Source: Aureococcus anophagefferens (taxonomy: Eukaryota; Sar; Pelagophyceae; Pelagomonadales; Pelagomonadaceae). Taken from it: a stretch of 64,000 nucleotides of DNA. Where the stretch lies: assembly GCF_000186865.1 (NCBI RefSeq), contig NW_008705573.1:982983-1046982 (forward strand), read 5' to 3'. Shown piece by piece: positions 19,359-28,706 of this stretch (position 1 is its first letter; the number at the start of each line of letters is the position of its first letter). Below the pieces are notes generated by a model. That model made no database searches. It was not told the DNA's origin and worked only from the letters and a program-made list of their open reading frames with translations. The position numbers and the translations under genes are program-made.

Positions 19359-22315
19359 TTAGATCGCGTCGAAGTCGAGCTCCTTCTCGTCGGGGAAGAT
19401 CTTGAGGCCCGCGGTGGCCCGGCGGAAGAGGAAGCAGAAGCCCATGGTGAGGAAGGCGCCGATGAGGGACCCGTAGCCGAGGGCGGCGGCGATCTCCTCG
19501 GGCGTCGGCTCGTCGTCGCCGTCCGCGTCGAGCCAGACGCGCGAGTCGTTCGTCGACGGCCGCGCGGTCGACGGCGCGGGCGTCGCCGTCGGCGCGGCCG
19601 ACGGCGTCTGCGGCGCGGGCGTCGGGAGCGCCGACCTGTGTGGAAATCAACCACTGGTTTGGGGGCTCCCCACCAAACTTCAGAACTCTCAAATCGAAGT
19701 CGATTCGGCTGATTTTTGGACGAATCGATTGCTCTCGTCGAGCTCTCGAAGCACGGCAGAAGAGCTCGTGTCGAAACCGTCGCATACGCGCACATTGAAG
19801 TCGGGTTGAAGATTTGATTTCCACACAGGCGCCGACGGGTCCGGCGTCGGCAGCGCCGTCGGGTACTGGCTCAGCATCGTCGGCGGGCTCGTCACGAGGA
19901 ATAGGTCGACGCGCGCACCGTCCAGCGCGGCCATCGTCTCGCCGTACTCGACGGCCGCGCGCTCGAGCGCCGTGTGGCGCCGCGCCCGCTTCCAGACCTA
20001 CCGATTGTTCGTCGTTCCAACCCCTCGACCATCGTCGCGGATGCAAGACGCTGTTCCGTACCTGGGTCTCCCGGTTCCGAAGTCGCTGGTCGAAGTTGCC
20101 CTCGTCGACGGACTCGCGCAGCAGGGCCACGAGCGCGTCCAGCGTCTCGTTCGCGAGCTCCGCGGCCAGGCGCTGGACGTCCGGCGACCGCTCCGTCGCG
20201 CCCTCGATCTTCTCGCTCTTGAAGAAGGAGAAGCCGAAGCGCGCGTAGGGCGACGAGCCCGTGGGCGGCAGGCTCGGCGCCGCGGACGTCGGCGCGGGGC
20301 TCGGCGGCGGCGACACGGACGGCCGCGCGGTCGGCGCGGCGCTCGGCGCCGCGGACGGCGCCCAGGTCCAGTTCGTCGTCGGCGCGGGGCTCGCCGTCGG
20401 GCACCGCGTCGGCGCGGACGTCGGCGCGCGCGTCGGCGCCGGCGCCGCGGCCGGCGCGCCGGTCCCGTTCGCGGCGCGCGGCGCGGACGCGTTGACGTTG
20501 GCGACGGTGAGGAGGCGCCGCCGCCGGACGGGCAGCGCGCTCGGCGCGGGGCTCGGCAGCGGGCTCGGCGCGGCGCTGGGCGAGGGGCTCGGCCGGGGGC
20601 TCGGCGCGCGCGTCGCCGCGGCCGACGGCGCGCGCGACGGCATGGCCGTGGGCTGGGGGCTCGGCTGCGGGCTCGGCGGCGTCGAGAGCGACGGGAGGGA
20701 CGTCGGACCTACCGCGCGCGCGTCGGCGACGACGTTTCGTCGGGTCCCCCCCGGTCGAAGGCTCTCGAACGTCGTCGCGGCCGCGGGACGCCGCGTCGGA
20801 CACGGCGAGGGCATGGCCGTCGGCGCCCGCGAGAGCGACGGGCAGCCCGTCGGCGCCGGGCTCGGCATCGGCGTCGGCGGCGCGCTGGCGGTGGGCGCGG
20901 GCGACGGCCGCGCCGTCGGCGCGGCCGTCGGCGGCCGCGAGTGCGTCGGCCGCCGCGACGGCGCCGACGACGACGGCGCGGCCGACGGGTCGGGGCTCGG
21001 CGGCGCCGTGGGCCGCGGCGTCGCCGTCGGCGCGGCCGTCGGGTCCGGGAAGTAGAAGGGCGCCTGTGTGGAAATCAACCAGTGAGCTGGGACGTCGGGG
21101 CCAAACTTCAGAAATCTCTAGCTCGGTCAAATCGAAGTCGATTCGGCTGATTTTTGGACGAATCGATCGCTCTCGTCGAGTTCTCTACGAAGATCAGAAC
21201 AAGTTGCGTCGAAACCGTCGCATACGCTCACATTGAAGTCGGGTTGAAGATTTGATTTCCACACAGAAGGGCGCGACGGCCGCGTCGGAGAGGCCGGCCT
21301 TGAGCACGTTGCGCCGGAACTCGCCGGCTAAAACGTCGTTGACGACGCCCTTGACGTTCTCGAGCGCGTCCGCGTCGCCGTTGACCGCCGCCGCCGTCGC
21401 GTTGCGCAGCACGAGCGACCACGCGAACGTCATCTCGACCTTCGCGGAAATCAAATCTTCAACCCGACTTCAATGTGCGCGAAATCGAACAGTTTACTCT
21501 TCCGCTGTGCTTCGAGAACTCGATGAGAGCAATCGATCAGTCCAAAAAACCGCCGAATCGACTTCGATTTAACCGAGCGAGAGAATTTCAAAGTTTTGTC
21601 AGCACGTCCCAAACCAGTGGTTGATTTCCACGCTGATCTCGACCTTCGCGGGCGCCGTGGGCGCCTGGGACATCGTCGGGCCCGGCGTCGGGAGCCGCGT
21701 CGGCGCGAAGGTCCGCGTCGGCGTCGGCGACGGCGGCGCCGTCGGCGCGCCGCTCGGCGCCGGCGTGAGCGACGGCTCGGGCGACGGCGCGGCCGTCGGC
21801 GCGTACGTCGGCGCGGCCGTGAGGCTCGGCGTGCCCGTGGGCGCGAACGTCGAGCTCGGCGGGGCCGTCGACGGCACGGGGCTCGGCGCCGGCGTCGTCG
21901 GCAGCGCGGACGGCGCCGGGCTCGGCATGGCCGACGGCCGCGGCGTCGAGGACGGCGCCGCCGACGGCGCGTACGACGGCGCACCCGACGTCGGGAGGGA
22001 CGACGGCGCGGCCGACGTCGACGGGAGGGACGTCGGCGCGCCCGAGGGCGCCGGCGCGGGCGCGGGCGACGGCGCGGCGCTGGGGAACGGCCACGTCGGC
22101 GCGGCGCTCGGGAGCGCGGTCGGCGCGGGCGACGGCATCGGCGACGGCAGGCCGCTCGGGGCGGGCGACGGCAGGCCGCTGGGACCCGGCGACGGCAGGC
22201 CACTGGGACACGGAGTAGCGTAGCTCGGCGCCGGCGAGAGGCTCGGCGGCGGCGACGGCGCCGGCGTCGGGTTCGCGGCCAGCGCCACGACGCAGGTGAT
22301 CACGAGGAGGCGCAT
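19359..22315 (-). CDS. PSP-repeat single-TM surface protein, five exons, three introners
   Basis: Exons in transcript order are 22315-21644, 21439-21275, 21063-20062, 19997-19837 and 19635-19359: 759 codons, all phases agree. A signal peptide (MRLLVITCVVALAANP) leads into about 200 residues of PSAPT/PSPAPS repeats. A short globular piece follows (VEMTFAWSLVLRNATAAAV...GEFRRNVLKAGL), then a second PSP block with RRRRLLTV. A second globular piece (RFGFSFFKSEKIEGATERSP...LVALLRESV, then VEYGETMAALDGARVDLFLVT) precedes another PSP linker, one TM and the cytosolic tail DEKELDFDAI. Probably a heavily O-glycosylated wall or surface protein. Three of four introns are family 2 introners; the fourth (19998-20061) is an ordinary 64-nt GT-AG intron. 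Confidence 0.75.
19636..19828 (+). mobile_element. introner, family 2 copy 1 (in PSP-repeat gene)
   Basis: A 193-nt element with perfect terminal inverted repeats CTGTGTGGAAATCAA / TTGATTTCCACACAG-like ends and a perfect 8-bp duplication, GTCGGCGC in host (minus) sense. The intron is 19636-19836 with a GT donor. The core lies antisense to the host. Removal restores PDPSALPTPAPQTP. Confidence 0.92.
21064..21266 (+). mobile_element. introner, family 2 copy 2 (in PSP-repeat gene)
   Basis: A 203-nt element, ends CTGTGTGG...CCACACAG, with perfect duplication GCGCCCTT in host (minus) sense. The intron is 21064-21274 with a GC donor. The core is antisense to the host. Splicing gives AVAPFYFPDPTAAP without gain or loss. 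Confidence 0.92.
21440..21635 (-). mobile_element. introner, family 2 copy 3, opposite orientation
   Basis: A 196-nt element with decayed ends (CTTCGCGG / CCACGCTG) and a perfect duplication GTCGAGAT in host sense. The intron is 21440-21643, GT donor. It lies in the opposite orientation to its two neighbours in the same gene yet splices in frame (APAK-VEMTFAWS). Confidence 0.88.
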
Positions 22316-22563
22316 GCGCTACGCCACGCGGGTGGGCGCGGCCCGCCGCATCTCTGCCTCGAGCTACCGGCCCACCGCCGTGCTCTCCGACCTAGCCCAT
22401 CATCCCGGGCAGCCGTCGAGCGCCGCTCCAGTCAGGGCACATCGTTAAGAGCTACTAAGTAACCTAGTTGTTGCAGTTATGTTGCCGTTTGGCAATTGGA
22501 TTTCGGGGCAGCCCCAGGTGATCGAGAGCATCTCACAGCCACAGTTCTCGCGCGCGTCGCAGC

Positions 22564-24755
22564 ATGTCGTGCGGCCCCATGCTCGTGTGCCTGCCGGCGC
22601 GGGTCGACGACGGCGACGACATCGGCAAGTCCATCAACCCGCGGCCGCAGTGGGCCTGGCCCGCGCGCCACGGCCCGGTGACGGAGGTCGCGGCGGTGCT
22701 CGGCGTCAAGTACTCGACGAGCTGCTTCCTGGACCTCGACGTGGACCGGCTGCGCTGGTTCGGCGACGAGGGCCGGCGGGACAAGCGGGGCTGGCTCGAG
22801 CTGCGGCGCTGCGACGTCCACGCGGACGTGAGCCGCATCCACGGGCGCGAGACGCCCGTGCTCGAGCTCTGCTACGGCGGCCGCGTGCTCAAGCTCCGGT
22901 TCGCGAGCCTCGACGACATGAGCGCCTGGTGGAGCGACCTGAGCGCGACGCAGGAGCTGCTCGCGCGCCTCGACGCGGAGGAGGGCCGCGCGCCCGTCGA
23001 CGACGACGACCGCGACGACCTCGAGCCCACGGCGACGCCGGCGACGCCGGACACGCCGCGGCGCGCGCGCAACGAGTTCCACGTGGACCTGGCGCGGGGC
23101 GCCTTCGAGCCCCAGCTCTTCCTGAGCATCCGCCGGGCCTACGAGCAGGTCCTGGGCATGATCATCCGGCCGCCGCGGGCCAAGTACGACGTCCGCCAGC
23201 TCGGGCCCGCGTCCTTCGCCTACGGCGCGGCCCGCGGCGCCCGCGCGCCGCCCTACGTGCGCGACGACTTCTTCGTCGCCAACGCGCGGGGCCTCCGCGT
23301 CGCCTGCAGCCTCTGGCGGCCCGCGGGGCCGTCCGAGGTCACGCAGGCCGTCGTCGGCCGCCGCGCGTCGTGCCTTCTCTACGACGAAAAGCTGCCCCTC
23401 GCGGACTCGCCGACGCTCGTCTACCTCCACGGCAACGCGTCCTGCCGCGTCGAGGCCTGCACGACGCTGAGCCTCTGCTGCGGCCTGGGCCTCAGCGTCT
23501 GCGCCATCGACTGCAGCGGCTCCGGCGCGTCCGACGGCGAGTACATCAGCCTCGGCCTCTACGAGGCCGAGGACGTCGTCGCCGTCGTCGACCACCTGAA
23601 GCGCGACTACGGCCTCAACCGCTACGGCCTCTGGGGGCGGTCCATGGGCTCCGTGACGGCCCTGCTCTACGCGTCGGGCAAGGCGCCCGACGCGGCCTGC
23701 GTCGTCGCCGACTCGCCCTTCGTCAACATCAAGCGGCTCTGCTACGACCTCGTCCGCGACGGGGCGGGACACGGGTGCGACCGACTTTGAAAGGCTCCTC
23801 GCTCGGCCGTGTCCCGCTCGTTTCGGCCGATGCTCGGACGAGCGACCATCCCTCGGCGCGTGATCTTCCGGAACGCGCGCGCGCGGCGCGCCCGCGTCGA
23901 CGCGACGTCGAAGCACCCCTGTCCCGCCCAGGTCCACAAGGCCGCGCCGTCGATCCCCGACGGCGCCGTTGCGCTCGCCGTGCGCAAGGTCCGCAAGTCC
24001 GTCAAGTACCGCACGCAGTTCGACATCCTCAAGTGCAACCCCGCGAAGAAGGTCCACGCGATGGCCGCGCCGCTCCTCCCAGGGCAGGACAAGGGTGATT
24101 CAACGTCGCTTCAACGTGAGTGTTCCGCGCGCGCGCGTTTCAAATATAGCACCCACGCTTCGAGAGCGCTCCGAGAGATGATCGCTCGTCCAAAAATCAG
24201 CCGAAACGAGTGGAAATCGGCCGAGCTAGGAGCCTTTGAAGTTGGGAATTTCGCACCCTTTTCCTGCCCAGGCTCCTCCTCATCCACGGCCGCGACGACG
24301 ACTTCATCAAGCCCGACCACAGCGACGCCATCGAGGCGGCCTACGGCGGCAAGGACGTCCACCTCCTCAAGCCCCTCGGGGGCCACAACAGCCGCCGGTC
24401 CTTCGACACCTACGTCGCCGTCGAGAAGTTCCTCGCGACGCACCTGTTGGGCAACGCGGCCGCGCCGCGCCGCGTCGACTTCTTCAAGGTCGCGGGCATC
24501 CCGGACCGCGTCGAGAACCCCTACCTCTTCCCGCCCTGGGCCTACGCGACGACGCCCGACGGCAAGAAGACGGCGCTCGTCGTCCCGCCGAAGGCGCCCG
24601 CGCGCGGCGCCCGCGGCCGCGGCGCCGCCGCCGCGCGCGGCAAGCCCGCGCGGGCCAACGACGCCGAGTTCGTCTCCGGCATGTCCGAGGCGCGGCAGAA
24701 GGAGGTCGAGGCCGGCATCGGCACCCTCTTCGGCGCCGGCAAGAAGGGGAAGTAG
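22564..24755 (+). CDS. alpha/beta hydrolase (serine aminopeptidase-like), three exons
   Basis: Exons are 22564-23751, 23932-24071 and 24272-24755: 604 codons in frame. Residues 1-180 look PH-like or otherwise non-hydrolase (LELRRCDVHADVSRIHG, VLKLRFASLDDMSAWW). The hydrolase fold covers about 240-480: oxyanion region LVYLHGNASC, nucleophile elbow LWGRSMGSVTALL (GxSxG), acid in LLLIHGRDDDFIKPDHS and the catalytic His in LGGHNSRRS. The tail is Lys/Arg/Ala-rich. The layout resembles plant and protist esterases of the ABHD17/Bem46 type. The PH-like N-terminus suggests membrane recruitment. Both introns are family 1 introners in opposite orientations. Confidence 0.8.
23760..23931 (+). mobile_element. 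introner, family 1 copy 2 (diverged)
   Basis: A 172-nt copy with ends CGGGGCGGGACA / TGTCCCGCCCAG and imperfect duplication GTCCGCGA / GTCCACAA. The intron is 23752-23931, GT donor, sense orientation. Many A/T positions of the consensus have become G/C, and it is shorter, so it is old or from a GC-rich subfamily. Removal gives CYDL-VHKAAPSIPDG. Confidence 0.85.
24080..24271 (-). mobile_element. introner, family 1 copy 3 (reverse orientation)
   Basis: A 192-nt element, ends CAGGGCAGGA...TCCTGCCCAG, with perfect duplication GCTCCTCC. The intron is 24072-24271, GC donor. The core is antisense to the host gene, but the near-symmetric ends still give AG at the 3' side. Splicing gives MAAP-LLLIHGRDDD. 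Confidence 0.92.
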
Positions 24756-25044
24756 GAGGGGGTCGGTAGAGGCTTGCTCTTTCGGGCACCGAGGGGTCTT
24801 GCCGTCCTAATACTCCTGTATTGCCTTATTGCCGTGGCACAGGGAGGAATCGAACGGTGGGAGAACGGCGAGGAGAGGCGTAGGGAGAGCCACGGGAAGG
24901 CACGGCCAGGCCTGATTAGGCGTCTGATTGATTTTTTGCGGCACTGGCAAATTTTTACGGGAAGGCCGCTCCTTGGTTCAAGTTGGTCGCCGAGCGACCG
25001 CGGCTTGTGGCACAAGCAGATCAAAGCCGGTGCGCGACGCGGCC

Positions 25045-26262
25045 ATGGCGCCGTGGGGGGGCGCCGAGTTTATTCAGGGCGACTCGACCATCGAGACGGC
25101 GATGCAGATGCTCGTCGGCCTAGGCCTCGGCCCGGAGAACTACGCGGAGCGGTTCAAGCACGACAAGATGGTCGCCTTGGCGCTCCACGAAGATGGCACG
25201 TGCGAAGTCATCTACGACAGCGGACCGCTCCTGCGTGTGGCAGGCCAGATGGAGCAATTTAAGGACGCGCTCGATTCGAAGGCGAAACGGCTCCCCGAGG
25301 GAAGCAAGATCCATATCTGTCGGCACACGGCGGACGATTACGCGGAGTTCTTCGCTTGCTGGCGCGCCGCGACGGACGCGCACCGACAGATCGAACACCA
25401 CTTTGGAAAGCTTCTGGAGTTCAGCACGGCCTTTGCTATTATCCGAGATAACAGCACCGGCGAGCGCCCCATATTCGGGAAAGGCTACCATCTCATGTTC
25501 CTCCTGCTGATGCAGAACGGGTGCGCGCTGCCGCCCGGCTTCAAGGAGGGCGTGATGCTGCCGTCGCTCGCTAGCGACGAGTGGGCGACCAACCCCATGG
25601 CGTACACGCGGCGCGTGCTCATCCGCAAGATGCGCGAGCTCGTCCAGACCTACGACGAGCGCGGCGGGTCTCGCGTCGAGTACCGCATCCCGACGTTTCT
25701 CGACATCGGCCGCGAGCAGCTCCGCGACTTCGCGGCGCACGGCCGGACCGCGCAGGGCGACAACGAGAAGCGCGAGGCGCGACGCCTCGCCGAAGCCTTC
25801 GAGAGCCGGGTCCACCGGTCGACCTTCGAGCGCGGGCCCCCGCCGGCGGACTTCTCGCGGATGCAGTTCGCTGTTGTCGAGAAAACGCAAGGGGAGATCA
25901 CCGAGATGTCCAAGCTTTACCACGGCGGCCAGGAGGCGATCCAGACCATGCGCGGCGCGGAGACGGGAGACGAGGAGAAGGTCTTCAAGCAGAACATGAA
26001 GCACCACCCGGGCAAAGTCAAAGGCGACCTGAAACAGACGCTGCGAGCGAGCGTCGGCGCCGACTTTGACGCGGAGAAGTGCTGCGCGAAGTGCGGCAAA
26101 TGGGATTACGGGGGCGCGGACGTCGCGCTGAAGCGGTGCGCGCGCTGCCTCACCATGTACTACTGCTCGGCCGCGTGCCAAAAGGAGGACTGGCCCGATC
26201 ACAAGGCCATCTGCAAGGCGCTCAAGGCGAATCGCGCTGCCGCGCGCGCGAGCGGTCCCTAA
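25045..26262 (+). CDS. MYND-type zinc finger protein
   Basis: A 405-aa protein from ATG 25045; upstream in-frame extension lacks an ATG. The C-terminal MYND finger (about 350-390) has the pattern CCAKCGKWDYGG...LKRCARCLTMYYCSAACQ...W-x-x-HKAIC. The first 340 residues are a conserved-looking domain of unknown function (GENYAERFKHDKMVALALHED, YHLMFLLLMQNGCALPPGF). MYND fingers bind Pro-containing peptides, so a protein-interaction role is likely. Base composition is visibly less GC-biased than the neighbours. It lies beside a repeat and an assembly gap, consistent with a recently expanded family. Confidence 0.75.
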   Translation: MAPWGGAEFIQGDSTIETAMQMLVGLGLGPENYAERFKHDKMVALALHEDGTCEVIYDSGPLLRVAGQMEQFKDALDSKAKRLPEGSKIHICRHTADDYAEFFACWRAATDAHRQIEHHFGKLLEFSTAFAIIRDNSTGERPIFGKGYHLMFLLLMQNGCALPPGFKEGVMLPSLASDEWATNPMAYTRRVLIRKMRELVQTYDERGGSRVEYRIPTFLDIGREQLRDFAAHGRTAQGDNEKREARRLAEAFESRVHRSTFERGPPPADFSRMQFAVVEKTQGEITEMSKLYHGGQEAIQTMRGAETGDEEKVFKQNMKHHPGKVKGDLKQTLRASVGADFDAEKCCAKCGKWDYGGADVALKRCARCLTMYYCSAACQKEDWPDHKAICKALKANRAAARASGP

Positions 26263-26314
26263 GAGCAGCTCTGGGGTAAGCCCAGGGATAAATCTTAGGT
26301 TTTGAGCGAGTTCT

Positions 26315-26339
26315 CCAGTGAAGAGTAGACCCGAGGGGC
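26315..26339 (+). repeat. 25-bp direct repeat, copy 1
   Basis: The sequence containing GTGAAGAGTAGACCCGAGGG is repeated exactly at 27424-27448, on the far side of the amidase gene. Between 26392 and 26402 the inverse GGTCTACTCT occurs, so copy 1 may be one arm of a short inverted repeat ending just before the gap. Confidence 0.7.
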
Positions 26340-26428
26340 AAGGAGTACCGTCCGAGGGCGCAGCCCGAGGCCGGTGCGACGCAGCCTCGAGCGGTCTACT
26401 CTGAGTGGAGTCACCCTTCACGCCTCCC

Positions 26429-26478
26429 NNNNNNNNNNNNNNNNNNNNNNNNNNNNNNNNNNNNNNNNNNNNNNNNNN
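26429..26478. other. assembly gap (50 N)
   Basis: Fifty N characters; true length unknown. It removes the 5' part of the amidase gene and whatever repeat lies before it. Confidence 0.99.
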
Positions 26479-27340
26479 CCCGCCGCGCCGCAGGACCCAG
26501 GGCATCATGTACGACCGCCAGGAGATGTTCGACACGGCGACGACGGTGCCCGGCCCCGAGACGGACCTCTTCGGCGCCGCGTGCAAGAAGGCGGGCGTCT
26601 GGGGCGTCTTCTCCATCACGGGCGAGCGGCACGAGGACCACCCGAAGAAGAACCCCTACAACACGCTCGTGCTCATCGACGACCGGGGCGCGGTCGTCCA
26701 GTCCTACCGCAAGATCCTGCCCTGGTGCCCCATCGAGGGCTGGTACCCCGGCGAGGAGACCTTCGTGAGCGTCGGCCCCAAGGGCCTCAAGATCTCGCTC
26801 ATCATCTGCGACGACGGCAACTACCCGGAGATCTGGCGCGACTGCACGATGCAGGGCGCGGAGCTCGTCGTCCGCTGCCAGGGCTACATGTATCCGGCCA
26901 AGGACCAGCAGGTCATCGTCGCCAAGGCCATGGCCTTCATGAACAACTGCTACGTCGCCGTCGCGAACGCGTCGGGCAACGACGGCGTCTACACCTACTT
27001 CGGCCACAGCGCCATCGTGGGCAACGACGGCCGCACGCTCGGCGAGTGCGGCGAGGAGCCCAACGGCATGCAATACGCCCAGCTTTCGGTCTCGGCGATC
27101 CGCGACTCGCGCAAGCACGACCAGTCGCAGAACCACATCTTCAAGCTCATGCACCGCGGCTACACGGGCGTCCACCAGTCGGGGGACGGCGACAAGGGCG
27201 TCGCGGCCTGCCCCTTCAAGTTCTACAACACCTGGGTCACGGACCCGGCCGCGGCCCAGAAGATGGCCGAGGCCGTGACGCGCGACACCATCGGCGTCGC
27301 GGCCTGCCCCGTGCCCGGCGTCCCGGCGCCGCCCAAGTGA
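26479..27340 (+). CDS. amiE: aliphatic amidase (AmiE-type), 5' end lost in gap
   Basis: Hydrolyses short aliphatic amides (acetamide, propionamide) to the acid and ammonia. About 280 C-terminal residues are present, from [11 protein letters not shown] to the stop. Catalytic Lys is in [10 protein letters not shown] and catalytic Cys in [12 protein letters not shown]; the catalytic Glu lies in the missing N-terminal part. The match to bacterial AmiE as I know it is very close throughout ([28 protein letters not shown]). GCCGCAG at 26484-26490 looks like an intron acceptor just before TQGIMYD, so the gene may contain a spliceosomal intron although the family is bacterial. Likely horizontally acquired and useful for organic nitrogen. 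Confidence 0.9.
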
Positions 27341-27643
27341 GCGCCGGCGAGCATGTACAGACGGAGCTACGCATCGAAATATAAAAAAGGAGAGCTGCCA
27401 GAGGAGATTACGCGTGTGCTGATCCAGTGAAGAGTAGACCCGAGGGGCTGCAAGTTGGCGGGCGCCGCGGGCCACTGCGCGGCGACGTGCGCCGGCCACT
27501 AGACGTGCGCCTTCGGCGAGGCGCCCCCCAGCGCGGCGCCTCCGCGTTCCCGCCCGCGCCTCGGGACCCCACTCGGGGGCCCTACGCGCGCGAAGAAAAG
27601 AAGCTAAGAATAGGCCCGGAGCGGACACCACGCGAGTCCGGAC
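27341..27643. other. intergenic region with repeat copy 2
   Basis: Holds an A-rich patch near 27380-27390 and the second copy of the 25-bp direct repeat (27424-27448). The remainder is GC-rich and I see no gene in it. Confidence 0.4.
27424..27448 (+). repeat. 25-bp direct repeat, copy 2
   Basis: Identical over 25 bp to 26315-26339 and in the same orientation, so the amidase gene and gap lie between two direct repeats about 1.1 kb apart. Confidence 0.7.
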
Positions 27644-28546
27644 TTAGAAGAGCCCCGCCTTCTGCTTCGCGGCCTTTTGCCTCCACGCCGGGAGCGTCGC
27701 AAAGTCGGCGCGCGCCATGCCGAACGTCGACTCGAACGCCGCCGCGTCGAGGCCGTCGAAGCGCGCCTTGGCGTCGACCGGCGCGCCCGGTGGAGCGCCC
27801 GCGGGAGCGCCGTCGTAGTTGCCCGTCGCGGCGACGGACGCGGCCGCGGCGTCGCGGCCGACGGCGACGCCGCCCGCGAGCGCGAGGTCCGCGAAGCCGT
27901 CGAGGGCCCGGTCCTCGGCGTCGGCCGGGACCGGCTTCGGCGGCGCGGCCTCCGGCGGCGGCGCGGCCTCGGGCGGCGGCGCGGGCTTCGGCGGTGGCCG
28001 TGGCGGCGGCGCGCCGCTCCGGGGCGGCGGCGCGCCGCTCCGGGGCGGCGGCGCGCCGCAGCGTCCGCCGGACGGCGGCGGCGGGCCGCAGCGCCCTCCG
28101 GGCGGCGGCGGGCCGCAGCGCCCTCCGGGCGGCGGCGGGCCGCAGCGTCCGCCGGGCGGCGGCGGGCCGCAGCGTCCGCCGGGCGGCGGCGGGCCGCCGC
28201 GGCTCGGCGCCGGCTCCGCGGCCGCGGGCAGGCCGAGTCGGCGCCGCGCATCCGCGCGCTGCTCCGCGTAGCCGAGCGCAGCGAGCGCGTCCTCCGCGCG
28301 CGCCGGGTCGACGACGCGCGAGCAGAGCAGGACGACGGCCTCCACGGCGGCCGTGGGCGACAGCGCCATGGGCCGGATGAGCCTCGCGACCTGGGCGCAG
28401 TCGAAGGCATAATTTCGCACGGCCGTCTTGAGATAGCGCAATCGCTCGAGGTCCGACTGGGCGTTGGTCACGCGCTGCAGGAGCGAGTCGAATTCGGAAG
28501 CGTCGACGAGGTCCGCCGCGTCGGCCGCGGCCAGCATCGATGCCAT
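27644..28546 (-). CDS. DUF4476-like + Pro-rich + villin headpiece protein
   Basis: A 300-aa protein. Residues about 15-95 (FDSLLQRVTNAQSDLERLRY...AVEAVVLLCSRVVDP) match the DUF4476 helical pattern. A Pro-rich region follows with five CGPPPPGGR repeats and PPPRSGA repeats, a possible profilin/SH3 ligand. The last 30 residues, FESTFGMARADFATLPAWRQ then KAAKQKAGLF, have the full villin headpiece signature (F-x-x-x-FGM...LP-W-x-Q...K-x-x-GLF), an F-actin-binding fold. Predicted actin-associated protein. Confidence 0.75.
   Translation of the reverse strand: MASMLAAADAADLVDASEFDSLLQRVTNAQSDLERLRYLKTAVRNYAFDCAQVARLIRPMALSPTAAVEAVVLLCSRVVDPARAEDALAALGYAEQRADARRRLGLPAAAEPAPSRGGPPPPGGRCGPPPPGGRCGPPPPGGRCGPPPPGGRCGPPPPSGGRCGAPPPRSGAPPPRSGAPPPRPPPKPAPPPEAAPPPEAAPPKPVPADAEDRALDGFADLALAGGVAVGRDAAAASVAATGNYDGAPAGAPPGAPVDAKARFDGLDAAAFESTFGMARADFATLPAWRQKAAKQKAGLF
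28005..28199. repeat. 27-bp coding minisatellite
   Basis: Five near-identical 27-bp units, each with CCGCAGCGYCC, encode CGPPPPGGR, and shorter related units precede them. They lie inside the Pro-rich linker of the villin headpiece protein. Confidence 0.8.
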
Positions 28547-28706
28547 CGGGTAGATCGGGCTGCCCGGTGGTTCAACGAACCAGGCAAATCAGCATCGTGC
28601 CTTCACCGCCCGAAGCAAAAGGGCGATTTTATGGGCGTGTCGAGCACGTCTTGCAGCCATAACCGAGCGCGTCTTGCAGCCATAACTGAGCCCCTGCATC
28701 CGTGAC

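Noticed and set aside
24928..25044. N-terminal extension of the MYND protein
   Set aside because: It would require a TTG start, and the ATG at 25045 begins the more protein-like sequence.
28005..28199. Regularly spaced 27-bp repeats, superficially CRISPR-like
   Set aside because: They are in frame inside a coding sequence, have no variable spacers of constant length, and encode CGPPPPGGR repeats in a eukaryotic gene.
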